From Jiella avicenniae (GTDB lineage: Bacteria; Pseudomonadota; Alphaproteobacteria; Rhizobiales; Rhizobiaceae): a stretch of DNA of 64,000 nt. Below, one piece after another: positions 35,380-43,922 of the stretch (the first letter of the stretch is position 1; each line of letters starts with the position of its first letter). The stretch spans positions 62,001-126,000 of the forward strand of contig NZ_JAJUWU010000017.1 of NCBI RefSeq assembly GCF_021390325.1. The letters are read 5' to 3'. The position numbers and the translations under genes are program-made. The notes beneath the pieces were generated by a model. The model saw nothing but the letters and a program-made list of their open reading frames with translations, was not told the DNA's origin and did no database searches.

Positions 35380-36735
35380 CTACTCGCGAAAGGCGCGGGC
35401 GAAACTGTCTGTGATCGGTTGCGTCAGGTAGTCGAAGAAGCTGCGCTCGCCGGTGAAGATATAGGCCTCGACCGGCATGCCCGGAGTGATCGATTCCGCC
35501 GAAAGCCCCGGCGGCAGCGGTTCGTCCAGTTTCAGTCGGGCGGTGTAGTAGCTCTCGCGGTTCTGCCGATCGACCAGCCGGTCGGCCGAAACGTAGGAGA
35601 CGGTCGCCTCGGCCGTCGGGGTCGTGCGGGCATTGAGCGAGGTGAAGCGCAGCCTGGCCCCCTGGCCGGGCCGGATGGAATCGATGTTGTTCGGCGACAG
35701 CCGCACCTCGACGATCAGATCGGCCGCGCTCGGCAGGATCTCGATCAGCGTCTCGCCCGGTTTGACGACGGAGCCGATCGTATTGATCGACTTGGCGACG
35801 ATGACGCCGTCGGCGGGAGAGCGGATCACCGATCGTGACAGCACGCTCTCGGATGCCCGCAACTGCTCCGTCATGTCCGACAGCGAGGCCCTGACGTCGT
35901 TGAGCTGGCTGACGGCCGTCTCGACGCGCTGCGCCTCCAGCCGCGCCGCTTCCTGCTCGGCCTGGGTGATCTGGGTGTTGGAGGCCAGTATGGTCGAGAC
36001 TACCTGTCCGAGCTGGCCGACGAGGTCCGCCTCGGCCCGCACCAGGGCGGTATATTCGGACCGGTTGGTGAGGCCCTTGCCGAGCAGATCGCCTTTTCGG
36101 GCCTCCTCCTCGCGCACCACCTGGATCTGACGTTCGAGCGCCGTCTTCTGGGCGGTCATGCCCTCAGCCTGTTCCTGCAGGGCCTTGATCTGCTGGACCA
36201 TGATCTCCTGCTCCTGGCGGTGGCGCGCCAGACGGGCGGCGAATTCCCGGTGCTGCTCGTCGAGGAGATCGACGACGGCCGACGTCCGAGCCCTTTGCAC
36301 GAGCTCCGCGTCGAAGACGAGTTCTCCGGCCCCGTCGCGCTCGGCCGACAGGCGCGCCGCCCGCGCCTCCAGCCCGATGAGCTGGTTCTTCAGGCGGTCG
36401 CGCTCGGCGGTCGCGACGGTCGGATCGAGTTCGACCAACGGCTGGCCTTCGCTGACGCGCTCTCCTTCGGCAACTGCGATCGCCTGGACGATACCCCCCT
36501 CCAGATGCTGGATCGACAGGTTCTGGCCCGCGGCCGCGACGACGCCGGGAGCGACGGCGGCGCCGGCGATCGGGGCGAGGCTCGCCCAGGCGGCGAAACT
36601 GCCGAGAAAGGCCACTCCGAGAAACAGCCCGGTGAAAGTATGGAGCCGCGTGCCGCTCGGAACCTCCGATGTCCAGCTCGCTCTCGGTTTTTTGCCGTCG
36701 CCGAGCGTCGCCACCCCGCCCGTGTCCTTCGCCAT
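35380..36735 (-). CDS. Type I secretion adaptor, HlyD/PrtE family
   Basis: 451-residue periplasmic adaptor of a type I secretion system. One N-terminal membrane helix (about 33-53, FTGLFLGVAFLGSFAAWASLAPI), a beta half NLSIQHLEGGIVQAIAVAEGERV, a long coiled-coil hairpin (about 100-320, many Q, E, A and L), the second lipoyl half IRSPADGVIVAKSINTIGSVV and a C-terminal beta domain ending in DYLTQPITDSFARAFRE. ATG 36735 has GAGGTGG just upstream; a start at 36840 would overlap the ABC gene. Downstream partner of the ABC protein; no TolC or toxin gene is adjacent. Confidence 0.92.
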   Translation of the reverse strand: MAKDTGGVATLGDGKKPRASWTSEVPSGTRLHTFTGLFLGVAFLGSFAAWASLAPIAGAAVAPGVVAAAGQNLSIQHLEGGIVQAIAVAEGERVSEGQPLVELDPTVATAERDRLKNQLIGLEARAARLSAERDGAGELVFDAELVQRARTSAVVDLLDEQHREFAARLARHRQEQEIMVQQIKALQEQAEGMTAQKTALERQIQVVREEEARKGDLLGKGLTNRSEYTALVRAEADLVGQLGQVVSTILASNTQITQAEQEAARLEAQRVETAVSQLNDVRASLSDMTEQLRASESVLSRSVIRSPADGVIVAKSINTIGSVVKPGETLIEILPSAADLIVEVRLSPNNIDSIRPGQGARLRFTSLNARTTPTAEATVSYVSADRLVDRQNRESYYTARLKLDEPLPPGLSAESITPGMPVEAYIFTGERSFFDYLTQPITDSFARAFRE

Positions 36736-36808
36736 GTCCGCCACCTCTTTGCCGGAAGCCGGTCGGCTTCGCGGGTGCGTCGTCGTCTGCCCCACCGGCG
36801 CTTTCGTC

Positions 36809-38671
36809 TCAACCGCCCGGCCGGGCCGGCTTGCCGCCATCGGTTACGATGGCCGGAAACCGCGCGCGCATCGGCGCGGTGACCCGTCCGGTCGCCTGCC
36901 CCATCGGCTGCGCCATCGCGGCTGCCGGTGCCGGGGCGGCATTGGCGCCGAAGGCGGCTTGTGCCGCGACGACCTGGCCGCCGGACTCTTTCGTCTGCTG
37001 GCGCGCTGCTTCTCTGGCGGCCTGGACCTTGTTCGCCTGGCGCCCGAGAACCTCGTCACGCGATCCGAAGTCGTCGATGGCACCATCGCGCAGGACGAGG
37101 ATCCAGTCGGCCTGCTCGGCCACCTGCCGGCGCTGGGTGACGAGGATCACCGTGACGCCGCTTTCCCGGGCGTGACGCAGCGCCCGGTCGAGGGCGAGAT
37201 CACCTTCCGCATCGAGGCTGGCATTGGGCTCGTCGAGGACGAGGATCTTCGGCCGGCCGTAGAAGGCCCGGGCGAGCCCGACGCGCTGGCGCTGGCCGCC
37301 GGACAGCTTCATCCCCATCGGCCCGAGGACCGTGTCGTAGCCTTGCGGCAGCTTCAGGACGAGTTCGTGCACCTCGGCCATCTTCGCGGCGGCGATCACC
37401 GCTTCGTCGGCGGCGTCGGGGTCGAACCGGGCGATGTTCTGGGCCACGGTTCCGGGCAGGATCTCGACCTCCTGTGCGAGATAGCCCACATGGCGGCCGA
37501 GCGCCTCGCCGTCCCAGTTGCGGATGTCGGCGCCGTCGATCCGCACCGCGCCGGAGCGTGTCTCGACCCCGCCGACGAGAGCCCGCATCAGCGTCGACTT
37601 GCCGGCGCCGGAGGGACCGATCACCACGCAGCACTCTCCCGGCGGTACCTTGAACGATATGCGCTTCAGGATCGGATCGGCGCCGCTGCCCTGGGGCATG
37701 ACGACGACCTGATCGAAGCGCACCTCGCCGCGTGGCTCCGGCAAGGCGGTCTTGCCGGACCGGTCCGAGCGGACGGTGTCGAGGCCCTTCGACAGGCGCG
37801 ACATCGCCTTGCGCATGTCGACGAAGCCTTTCCAGCCGCCGATCACCTGATCGATCGGCTGCAGCGCCCGGCCCGAGATCAGCGAGGCGGCGAAGATCAT
37901 GCCCGCCGTCATCTCCCCGGCGATGACCAGATAGCCGCCATAGCCGAGGATGGCGATCTGAAGCCCCATGCGCAGGAACCGCGACAGGCCGGCGAAGAAG
38001 GCGTTGCGACCGTTCAGCCGATCGAGCGCCCGCAGCGACCTGGCTTGGCTCCGCCCCCAGAAGTCCACCGCATTGCCGATCATGCCCATGGCAAAGAGGC
38101 TTTCGCTCGATCGCACGAAGGCCTGGGCCGAGAGCGTCGCGTTCATCGAGGCTTCGCCGGCCTCGCCGGCGAGCTTCGTCGTGGCGCGCTGATTGGCGAG
38201 CGCGACGAAGGCGAGGACCACCGCACCGCCGAGGGTCAGCCAGAACAGGTCGGGGTGGATGAGATAGAGCATGCCGATGAACAGAGGCATGAAGGGCAGA
38301 TCGAGATAGGCGAGCATGGCCCGGCCGCCGACGAAGCCGCGCACCGTCGCAAGGTCGCGCAGCGGCTGCACGTCGCCGAGGCTGGCGCGGGGCGAGCGCA
38401 GGGAGGCGATCAGCGCGTCGCCGCCATTGTCGGTCTCCAGCCGCGCGGCGAGACGCCCGGCGATCATCGAGCGCAACGCGTCGAAGGCGCCGAGGAGCAA
38501 GAGCGCGCCGGCGGCGATCAGCGAGATGTAGACCAGCGTGTCGAAGGAGGCCGAGACCAGGACGCGATCGTAGATCTGCAGCATGTAGATCGGCTGCACG
38601 AGCAGAAGGACGTTTATGACCATGGTGAAGCAAAACAGCACGGTCAGCATGCCAGCCGTCTTAGCAAACAT
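36809..38671 (-). CDS. Type I secretion ABC permease/ATPase, PrtD family
   Basis: 620-residue inner-membrane exporter half-transporter. N-terminal membrane domain (about 1-285) with the family start FCFTMVINVLLLVQPIYMLQIYDRVL; ATPase domain with Walker A GPSGAGKST, signature LSGGQRQRVGLARA, Walker B ILVLDEPNASLD and the H-loop replaced by Gln in LVTQRR. A 60-residue Ala/Gln-rich tail follows. GGAGC-like site before ATG 38671. Substrates are typically RTX or heme-binding proteins with C-terminal signals; none is visible here. Confidence 0.93.
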   Translation of the reverse strand: MFAKTAGMLTVLFCFTMVINVLLLVQPIYMLQIYDRVLVSASFDTLVYISLIAAGALLLLGAFDALRSMIAGRLAARLETDNGGDALIASLRSPRASLGDVQPLRDLATVRGFVGGRAMLAYLDLPFMPLFIGMLYLIHPDLFWLTLGGAVVLAFVALANQRATTKLAGEAGEASMNATLSAQAFVRSSESLFAMGMIGNAVDFWGRSQARSLRALDRLNGRNAFFAGLSRFLRMGLQIAILGYGGYLVIAGEMTAGMIFAASLISGRALQPIDQVIGGWKGFVDMRKAMSRLSKGLDTVRSDRSGKTALPEPRGEVRFDQVVVMPQGSGADPILKRISFKVPPGECCVVIGPSGAGKSTLMRALVGGVETRSGAVRIDGADIRNWDGEALGRHVGYLAQEVEILPGTVAQNIARFDPDAADEAVIAAAKMAEVHELVLKLPQGYDTVLGPMGMKLSGGQRQRVGLARAFYGRPKILVLDEPNASLDAEGDLALDRALRHARESGVTVILVTQRRQVAEQADWILVLRDGAIDDFGSRDEVLGRQANKVQAAREAARQQTKESGGQVVAAQAAFGANAAPAPAAAMAQPMGQATGRVTAPMRARFPAIVTDGGKPARPGG

Positions 38672-38847
38672 GCGGAAAGCTCCTCTTCCATCTGTCGTGG
38701 GAGGCGGCTGAAGGGAACTTTCGTACGATGATCGTCATAGTCATCCGCTGAGAGGTATTTTCAAGAAAATGTATTGAGAAATCCACCATATGGACTGCGT
38801 CGAATTTCGTTGAACGGCACCGGCTTCGCGAAGGCTATTTGCGATTA

Positions 38848-38910
38848 GTCCTGCGCTGCGATCGGCATGGCGTCAAGTCCGCCGTCGTGGCGGCCTTCCG
38901 TTTCGGCGGA
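38848..38910 (+). repeat. Copy B of a dispersed 63-base repeat
   Basis: Second copy of the element at 22953-23015 (50 of 64 aligned columns identical). It lies in the degenerate stretch 38672-39458 between the ABC exporter and the CaiB gene, about 130 bases before the SMP-30 pseudogene. On the minus strand the LDAMPIAAQD peptide is followed at once by a stop codon. Confidence 0.45.
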
Positions 38911-39043
38911 CGAACGGCCTCCGGCCAGCCGTTCTTGGATCGGTCGTGCCCTTTGAAGGAGGTGCGTTCGGCGGCTCGGAGGATCACCATGGCGAACGCC
39001 TTCCGGAACGTCCCACGCTTCGTCTGCTCCGGAAGGAGAGACG

Positions 39044-39450
39044 AGCATCGAAGTTTTCGTCGGCGATGCGGAAGACCGCTACGACGGCCACGTCGACGCA
39101 AGGAAGCCGGGGTTTTAGCCGACTATGAGGGCGAGCCGAACGAACTGACGGTGCTGCCCGATGGCCGTGTTCTCGTCCCCGATTTCCGGCTTGGCGTCAT
39201 GGAATTCGGTCTCGATACGGGCAAAACGCCGCGTCGTCGTCGATCGACACCGGTCAGAGCGCTTCAAGAGCGCCGACCATCCGACCTTCGGGCGCACCGG
39301 CACGATCTGTTTCACCGACCAGGGTTCGACCGGCTTGCAGGATGCGACGGCAGTCCGCAAACGAGGCCCAAACTTGTCGTGCGGTCGGCAGGCGAGGCCG
39401 GAAAGCGGCCCGCGTCGGTGCTCATGAACGGCATTGCCGGGAACGGTATT
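39044..39450 (+). pseudogene. Decayed SMP-30/gluconolactonase paralogue
   Basis: Fragments of the lactonase at 26262 appear in order but in different frames. VLADYEGEPNELTVLPDGRV and VPDFRLGVMEFGLDTG at about 39112-39230 match VAEYDGWPNGLKIDANGRI and IADFRKGIMRLDPATG. After a frameshift, CFTDQGSTGLQDA at about 39306-39345 matches YFTDQGQTGLQDP. The N-terminal propeller blades are missing and the C-terminal end is unrecognisable, running into the 3' end of the convergent CaiB gene. Clearly non-functional. Confidence 0.75.
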
Positions 39451-39458
39451 GCCGGGTT

Positions 39459-40691
39459 CTACGTCCCCGTGGATCGATCGGACTCTCGCACGGCAGCCCA
39501 AAGGGGCCCGTCCCGGCGGGCCGTATGCGCTGCGCCGGAGGCAAGCAGTTCGCGGATCTCGCGGTCTTCGTAGTTCAGTGATCGCAATATCGCTTCGGTG
39601 TCCTCGCCGAGGAGAGGCGGGGCGTCGTCCAGGCCATCTTTCCGGATCATCGAGGACAGAGGCAGGTCCGGCGACTGAAAGTCGTAGCCCTCGAAGGCGA
39701 ATTCGGAATATTTTCCCGGCGCCCGGGCCTGGGGCGATTGAAGAACTCTGTCGGTGGAGAGAATCTCGGTGTGTCCGACACCTTCGGTCGACAGAACCTT
39801 CGCGAGCGCGTCGTATGTCATGCCCGCCACTGCCTCGCGCACCAGCGCCTCGACTTTCGGGCGATTGCCACGGCGAGCCCGCAAGGTGGCGAGTGCCGGG
39901 TCCCGGGGAATCCCCGCTGCCGAGCAGAAGCGCCGCCAGTGGTCGTCGGTCAGCATGACGAGATAGATCCATCGCCCGTCGGACGTCTCGTAGGCGCCAT
40001 AGCCGGGAATGCTGAATTCTGCCGAGGGCTCGGTTTCAGGTCGGCCGAGAAGCTGGGACTTGAGCTGCACGCCGAGGAGGTCGCGGGCGGCAATATGAAG
40101 GCCCGTCTCGTAGAGGCCGAGTTCGATGTTGCGTTCCCCCTCTTCGCCGGCGAGAAGACTCGACAGGATCGAGATCACCGCGTAGCAGCCGGCAAACTGG
40201 TCGTGATAAGACGGACCGAGGCGCGTCGGGCGCCCGTCCGTGCGATTGGAGTACATCACGCCGGTCGCCGCCTCCGCGATCGGGTTCGAGGCGACTTCGT
40301 CGGCGAGCGGGCCTTCGCCATACCCCTTGATGTGACAGAAGACGATGCGCGGATTGATGGCGTTGCAGGCCTCGAAGGTCACGCCCAGCTTGCGCGCCGC
40401 AGACGGCGAAAGATTGTGCACGACGATGTCGGCGCGCTCGATCAGCCTGGCAAAGATCTCCTTGCCGGCTTCGGTCTGGAGATTCAGGCAGAGGCTCTGC
40501 TTCCCGCGATTGAAGGCGAGATAGCTGCCGCTCGGACCGCCCCGCACGAGCTTGCGCGTGGTTTCGCCCGCCTCGGGCTCGATCTTGATGACATCGGCGC
40601 CGAGCTGCTGGAGGATGTGTGTCGCGAAAGGTGCCGCGATCATACTTCCGAGCTCGACGACGGTCTTTTGAGCCAGAACGGCTGTTCTCAT
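39459..40691 (-). CDS. CaiB/BaiF family CoA-transferase, divergent from the ABC operon
   Basis: 410 residues. TVVELGSMIAAPFATHILQQLGADVIKIE is the CoA-binding start; Asp164 in GPSYHDQFAGCYAV is the predicted covalent nucleophile. The last 20 residues (after REIRELLASG) are extra and overlap the decayed DNA, as if the original stop had been lost. ATG 40691 has GGGAG six bases upstream. Divergent from the branched-chain-type ABC operon across a 282-base gap that carries two ATGCA-type operators, so it probably belongs to the same regulon and activates the imported acid. Confidence 0.88.
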   Translation of the reverse strand: MRTAVLAQKTVVELGSMIAAPFATHILQQLGADVIKIEPEAGETTRKLVRGGPSGSYLAFNRGKQSLCLNLQTEAGKEIFARLIERADIVVHNLSPSAARKLGVTFEACNAINPRIVFCHIKGYGEGPLADEVASNPIAEAATGVMYSNRTDGRPTRLGPSYHDQFAGCYAVISILSSLLAGEEGERNIELGLYETGLHIAARDLLGVQLKSQLLGRPETEPSAEFSIPGYGAYETSDGRWIYLVMLTDDHWRRFCSAAGIPRDPALATLRARRGNRPKVEALVREAVAGMTYDALAKVLSTEGVGHTEILSTDRVLQSPQARAPGKYSEFAFEGYDFQSPDLPLSSMIRKDGLDDAPPLLGEDTEAILRSLNYEDREIRELLASGAAHTARRDGPLWAAVRESDRSTGT

Positions 40692-40763
40692 GACCCACTC
40701 CCTGGTTCGACCGTGCCGCGATTGTGGCGCAAAATCGGCCTCATGAGTGTCCGAAGTCAGGGG

Positions 40764-40785
40764 ACAATGCAAGAATAAAATGCAC
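40764..40785. promoter_or_regulatory. GntR-type operator, CaiB side
   Basis: ACAATGCA (40764-40771) and AAATGCAC (40778-40785), 6 bases apart. The same two words occur 2 bases apart at 49505-49522 upstream of the dehydratase operon. It sits 73 bases before the minus-strand CaiB start. Confidence 0.45.
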
Positions 40786-40893
40786 AATCCTGCCTGCCTA
40801 ACACGGGGAGCTGCGCTGTTTGGCGCTCAAAATTCGCAGAAAATCGATTTTTTGGCGATAATTGGTCACTGCTGAAATGGCCTTCGCACTTTC

Positions 40894-40936
40894 AAATGCA
40901 TTTTATATTGACGTCGGAGATTCCGTCTCATACTCT
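40894..40936 (+). promoter_or_regulatory. Promoter and operator of the branched-chain-type ABC operon
   Basis: A perfect palindrome AAATGCATTT (40894-40903) lies immediately upstream of -35 TTGACG (40908-40913), a 17-base spacer and -10 TACTCT (40931-40936), 38 bases before the start codon. The palindrome is repeated upstream of 49731, and the FCD-GntR gene at 48205 is the natural candidate for its regulator. Confidence 0.6.
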
Positions 40937-40973
40937 GCCCCCAGCCAGTGAGACATGCATGGGAGGAGTGCAG

Positions 40974-42182
40974 ATGATCTCGGGATTGAAGGGCGCGGTC
41001 GCCGTCGGTGCGATGTTGGCCGCAATGGTCTTTGCCACGTCCGCGCAGGCCGCCGATGATGGCATAGACGAAGAGAACAAGACCGTCACGATCGGAGCCT
41101 TTACCCCCGTCACGGGGCCGGTGCCGTTCTACGCGATCCTGACCCACGCCGCGGAAGCCTACTACCGGCACCTGAACGAGAACGGCGGCATCGACGGCTG
41201 GACCATCAACTATGTGACCAAGGACGACGGTTACGATCCGGCCCGCTCCGTCGCGGTCACCCGCCAGATGGTCGAGGACGACGGCATCTTCGCCTTGTCC
41301 GCCCCGATCGGCACGGCGACCAACGTCGCCGTCCTGCCCTATGCCCGCGAAGTCGGCCTTCCCATGGTGGGGCCGATCGGCGGCGCCAGCGCCTTTTTCG
41401 TCGAACCCAACGTCTTCCCGCTGCTGCCCGACTACGGGTGGTCGGCGGCGTCCAATCTCGACTATGCGGTGAACGGGCTCGGTCTGAAGAAGGTGGCTCT
41501 GCTTTGGGAGAATGACGAACTCGGCAAGTCGGCCAAGCGCGGTTTCGACGCCTATATGACGAAACTCGGACTCGAAGCCGCGGCATCCGTCTCGTTCGAC
41601 GTCAAGACGACCAGTTTCAGCCCGCAGATCCGACAGGTGGCCAACTCCGGAGCGGAGGCCGTGATCCTGTTCGGTTCCAACGCCAATCTGGCGGCGGCCT
41701 TGAAGGCGGCCGATCTGCAGGGCCTCGACGTCAAGTGGTTCGCTCCCTTCTTCACGGCCGATCCTTCGACGCTGAAGCTCGCGGGCGATCTGCTTGACGG
41801 CGTCTACTTTTCGTCCTGGCTGCTGCCGGTCTCGAGCGAAGCGCCCGATGTCGCCGCCTACAGGGAATCGATCGCCGAATACTATCCGGGCGATCCGGTC
41901 GGCGTGTTCGGCCTCAACGGCTGGAGCAATGCGGCGATCTTTCACAAGGGGTTCAAGGCACTCCTCGACTCCGGCAAGGATCTGACGCGGGAAAATCTCA
42001 TCGCCGCCCTGGAGACCGTCAAGGACGCCTCGATCGGCGGTGCACGGGGCGTGACCTTCGAGCCCGGCGATCATCGGGGCACGCGACAGGAAGGCATCAT
42101 CCAGCTGAAGGGCGACGACTTCGAGCTGGTTCAGGACTTCCGTCCCTATCCCGACGTCTTATTCGAGGCGAAACCGGAATAA
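40974..42182 (+). CDS. Branched-chain amino-acid-type ABC substrate-binding protein
   Basis: 402-residue LivJ/LivK-like periplasmic protein with signal peptide ending near AQA-AD (about residue 27). TVTIGAFTPVTGPVPFYA, AYYRHLNENGGIDGW, MVEDDGIFALSAPIGT, LPMVGPIGGASAF, VALLWENDELGKSAKRGFDAY and GLNGWSNAAIFHKGF are the type I binding-fold motifs. ATG 40974 has GGAGG 7-10 bases upstream. These proteins often bind aromatic or aliphatic acids rather than amino acids, which suits the CoA-linked enzymes here. A strong hairpin separates it from the rest of the operon. Confidence 0.9.
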   Translation: MISGLKGAVAVGAMLAAMVFATSAQAADDGIDEENKTVTIGAFTPVTGPVPFYAILTHAAEAYYRHLNENGGIDGWTINYVTKDDGYDPARSVAVTRQMVEDDGIFALSAPIGTATNVAVLPYAREVGLPMVGPIGGASAFFVEPNVFPLLPDYGWSAASNLDYAVNGLGLKKVALLWENDELGKSAKRGFDAYMTKLGLEAAASVSFDVKTTSFSPQIRQVANSGAEAVILFGSNANLAAALKAADLQGLDVKWFAPFFTADPSTLKLAGDLLDGVYFSSWLLPVSSEAPDVAAYRESIAEYYPGDPVGVFGLNGWSNAAIFHKGFKALLDSGKDLTRENLIAALETVKDASIGGARGVTFEPGDHRGTRQEGIIQLKGDDFELVQDFRPYPDVLFEAKPE

Positions 42183-42191
42183 CGTCGGCGT

Positions 42192-42220
42192 CGCGGCACC
42201 TGCATGAGCCAGGTGCCGCG
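42192..42220 (+). terminator. Attenuator-like hairpin after the ABC binding protein
   Basis: CGCGGCACCTG (42192-42202) pairs perfectly with CAGGTGCCGCG (42210-42220), 7-base loop, followed by CCAGATATTTTC, a weak T-rich tail. Ten bases after the stop codon and inside the operon, so partial termination or message protection is likely. Confidence 0.6.
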
Positions 42221-42256
42221 CCAGATATTTTCAATCAGGCAGAGCAGGAGACGGGT

Positions 42257-43006
42257 ATGGCCCTCATACCGGTGAGTGCCCCTGCGCGCATGGACGGGCG
42301 GATCGCCCTCGTGACCGGCGCGGCGGGCGGTATAGGGCGGGCGACGACGCTCACTCTGGCGGAGGCGGGCGCGACGGTGGTCGCGACCGACATCGCCGAG
42401 GCCGCCGATTTCGGGGATCGGCGGGTGTCATACCGCCGCTATGACGTGACCTCGCGCGAGGCGACCGATGCCCTGGTCACCGAGATCAAGGCCGAGCACG
42501 GCCGCATCGACGCGCTGGTCCTTTGTGCGGGGACGATCTCCCACAGGCCGCTGACCGAATCCACCGACGAGGAATGGCGGTCCATCCTGGACGTGAACCT
42601 GATGGGCGTGGTCAATCCCGTGCGGGCGGTCTACCCCATCATGGCCGAGCAGGGCATGGGCAAGATGGTCGCGCTCGGCTCGATCGCCGCGAAGATCGGC
42701 GGCGTGGCTTCGGGACCGTCCTATGTCGCCGCCAAGTCGGCCGTCCACGGCCTGATGAAATGGGTGGCCAAGAACGGCGCTTCGAAAGGCGTCTATGCCA
42801 GCGTCATCGCGCCCGGCCCGGTCGAGACGCCCATGTGGGAGACCGTGACCCAGCGCGCCGCCCCGTCGGCGAACGGCAACGTCCCGCTCGGCCGGTTCGG
42901 CCAGCCCGAGGACATAGCGCAGGCGATCCTGTTTCTCTGCTCGCCCGCTTCCAACTGGATTACCGGCACCGTTCTCGACGTGAACGGCGGCATGTTGATG
43001 GACTGA
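42257..43006 (+). CDS. SDR-family oxidoreductase
   Basis: 249-residue classical short-chain dehydrogenase. Cofactor motif VTGAAGGIGRAT, structural CAGTISH, catalytic Ser in ALGSIAAKIG, Tyr and Lys in SYVAAKSAV, and PGPVETPMWE; Asp in ATDIAEA after strand 2 predicts NAD(H) preference. First enzyme of the ABC operon, four bases before the next dehydrogenase. It should oxidise or reduce a hydroxyl/keto group of the pathway substrate or its CoA ester. Confidence 0.9.
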   Translation: MALIPVSAPARMDGRIALVTGAAGGIGRATTLTLAEAGATVVATDIAEAADFGDRRVSYRRYDVTSREATDALVTEIKAEHGRIDALVLCAGTISHRPLTESTDEEWRSILDVNLMGVVNPVRAVYPIMAEQGMGKMVALGSIAAKIGGVASGPSYVAAKSAVHGLMKWVAKNGASKGVYASVIAPGPVETPMWETVTQRAAPSANGNVPLGRFGQPEDIAQAILFLCSPASNWITGTVLDVNGGMLMD

Positions 43007-43010
43007 TATC

Positions 43011-43922
43011 GTGAGCGACAACACTACGATCGGATTCGTCGGCCTCGGCGTCATGGGAGGCCCCATGTGCTGCAACATGGCGAGGAAGGCTTCCGGCCGG
43101 GTTCTCGCCTTCGACCTTTCCGACGATGCCCTCGAGGTGGTCGAAGAGGCGGGCGCAACGCGGGTTCCCTCCGTCGAGGCGCTGGCAGAAGAGGCGGACG
43201 TGATTTTCCTGTCGCTGCCGGGCGGGCCTCAGGTGGAGGCGGTTGTCGGCGCGATCGCCGCGGCGGGCGGCCGCTGCCGGGCGGTGGTCGATCTCTCGAC
43301 GACACCGGTGGAACTCGCCCGCAAAGTGGCTGGAGTGCTGAAGGCCAAGGGGATCGACTTTGCCGACGCGCCGGTGGCGCGGACCCGGGAGGCGGCACAG
43401 AAGGGCACGCTCGCCATCATGGTGGGCGCGTCCGCAACCCTGTTTGCTGAAATCGAGCCGATGCTGGCGTTGATCGCCACCGACATCACCCATGGCGGCG
43501 ACGTCGGGGCAGGCCAGGTCCTGAAACTCGTCAACAACATGCTGGTCTTTGCCAACACCGCGGCCCTGGCCGAGATGATGGTCCTGGGCGAAAAAGCCGG
43601 CGTCGCCCCGGACGTGCTCCTGGACGCGGTGTCGAAAGGGTCGGGAGACAGCTTCGTCCTTCGCAATCATGGCCGCAAGGCGATGCTTCCGAGGGATTTC
43701 CCGGGCAAGGCGTTTTCCCCGGAATACGCTCTCAAGGACATATCCTATGTCTTCGAACTCGCCGACCAGACCGGAGTGCCGCTTCCGGCGGCCGCCGCGG
43801 TGCGCAGCTACTACGACGCCGCGGTCGAGAACGGCTATTCGGGGCGCTACTTCCCGGTGGTGATCGAGCTGGTGGAGGCGGGCGTGATGGGCCGGTCCGG
43901 CACCAAGGATCGGTCGTCATGA
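43011..43922 (+). CDS. Beta-hydroxyacid dehydrogenase (3-hydroxyisobutyrate/tartronate family)
   Basis: 303 residues. Rossmann motif IGFVGLGVMGGPMCCNMA, substrate motif VDLSTTPVELARKV, DAPVARTREAAQKGTL and catalytic Lys in GAGQVLKLVNNMLVFA are those of 3-hydroxyisobutyrate, tartronate semialdehyde and related dehydrogenases. GTG start 43011 four bases after the SDR stop; stop overlaps livH (ATGA). Substrate probably a 3-hydroxy or semialdehyde acid; the family is broad. Confidence 0.9.
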   Translation: MSDNTTIGFVGLGVMGGPMCCNMARKASGRVLAFDLSDDALEVVEEAGATRVPSVEALAEEADVIFLSLPGGPQVEAVVGAIAAAGGRCRAVVDLSTTPVELARKVAGVLKAKGIDFADAPVARTREAAQKGTLAIMVGASATLFAEIEPMLALIATDITHGGDVGAGQVLKLVNNMLVFANTAALAEMMVLGEKAGVAPDVLLDAVSKGSGDSFVLRNHGRKAMLPRDFPGKAFSPEYALKDISYVFELADQTGVPLPAAAAVRSYYDAAVENGYSGRYFPVVIELVEAGVMGRSGTKDRSS

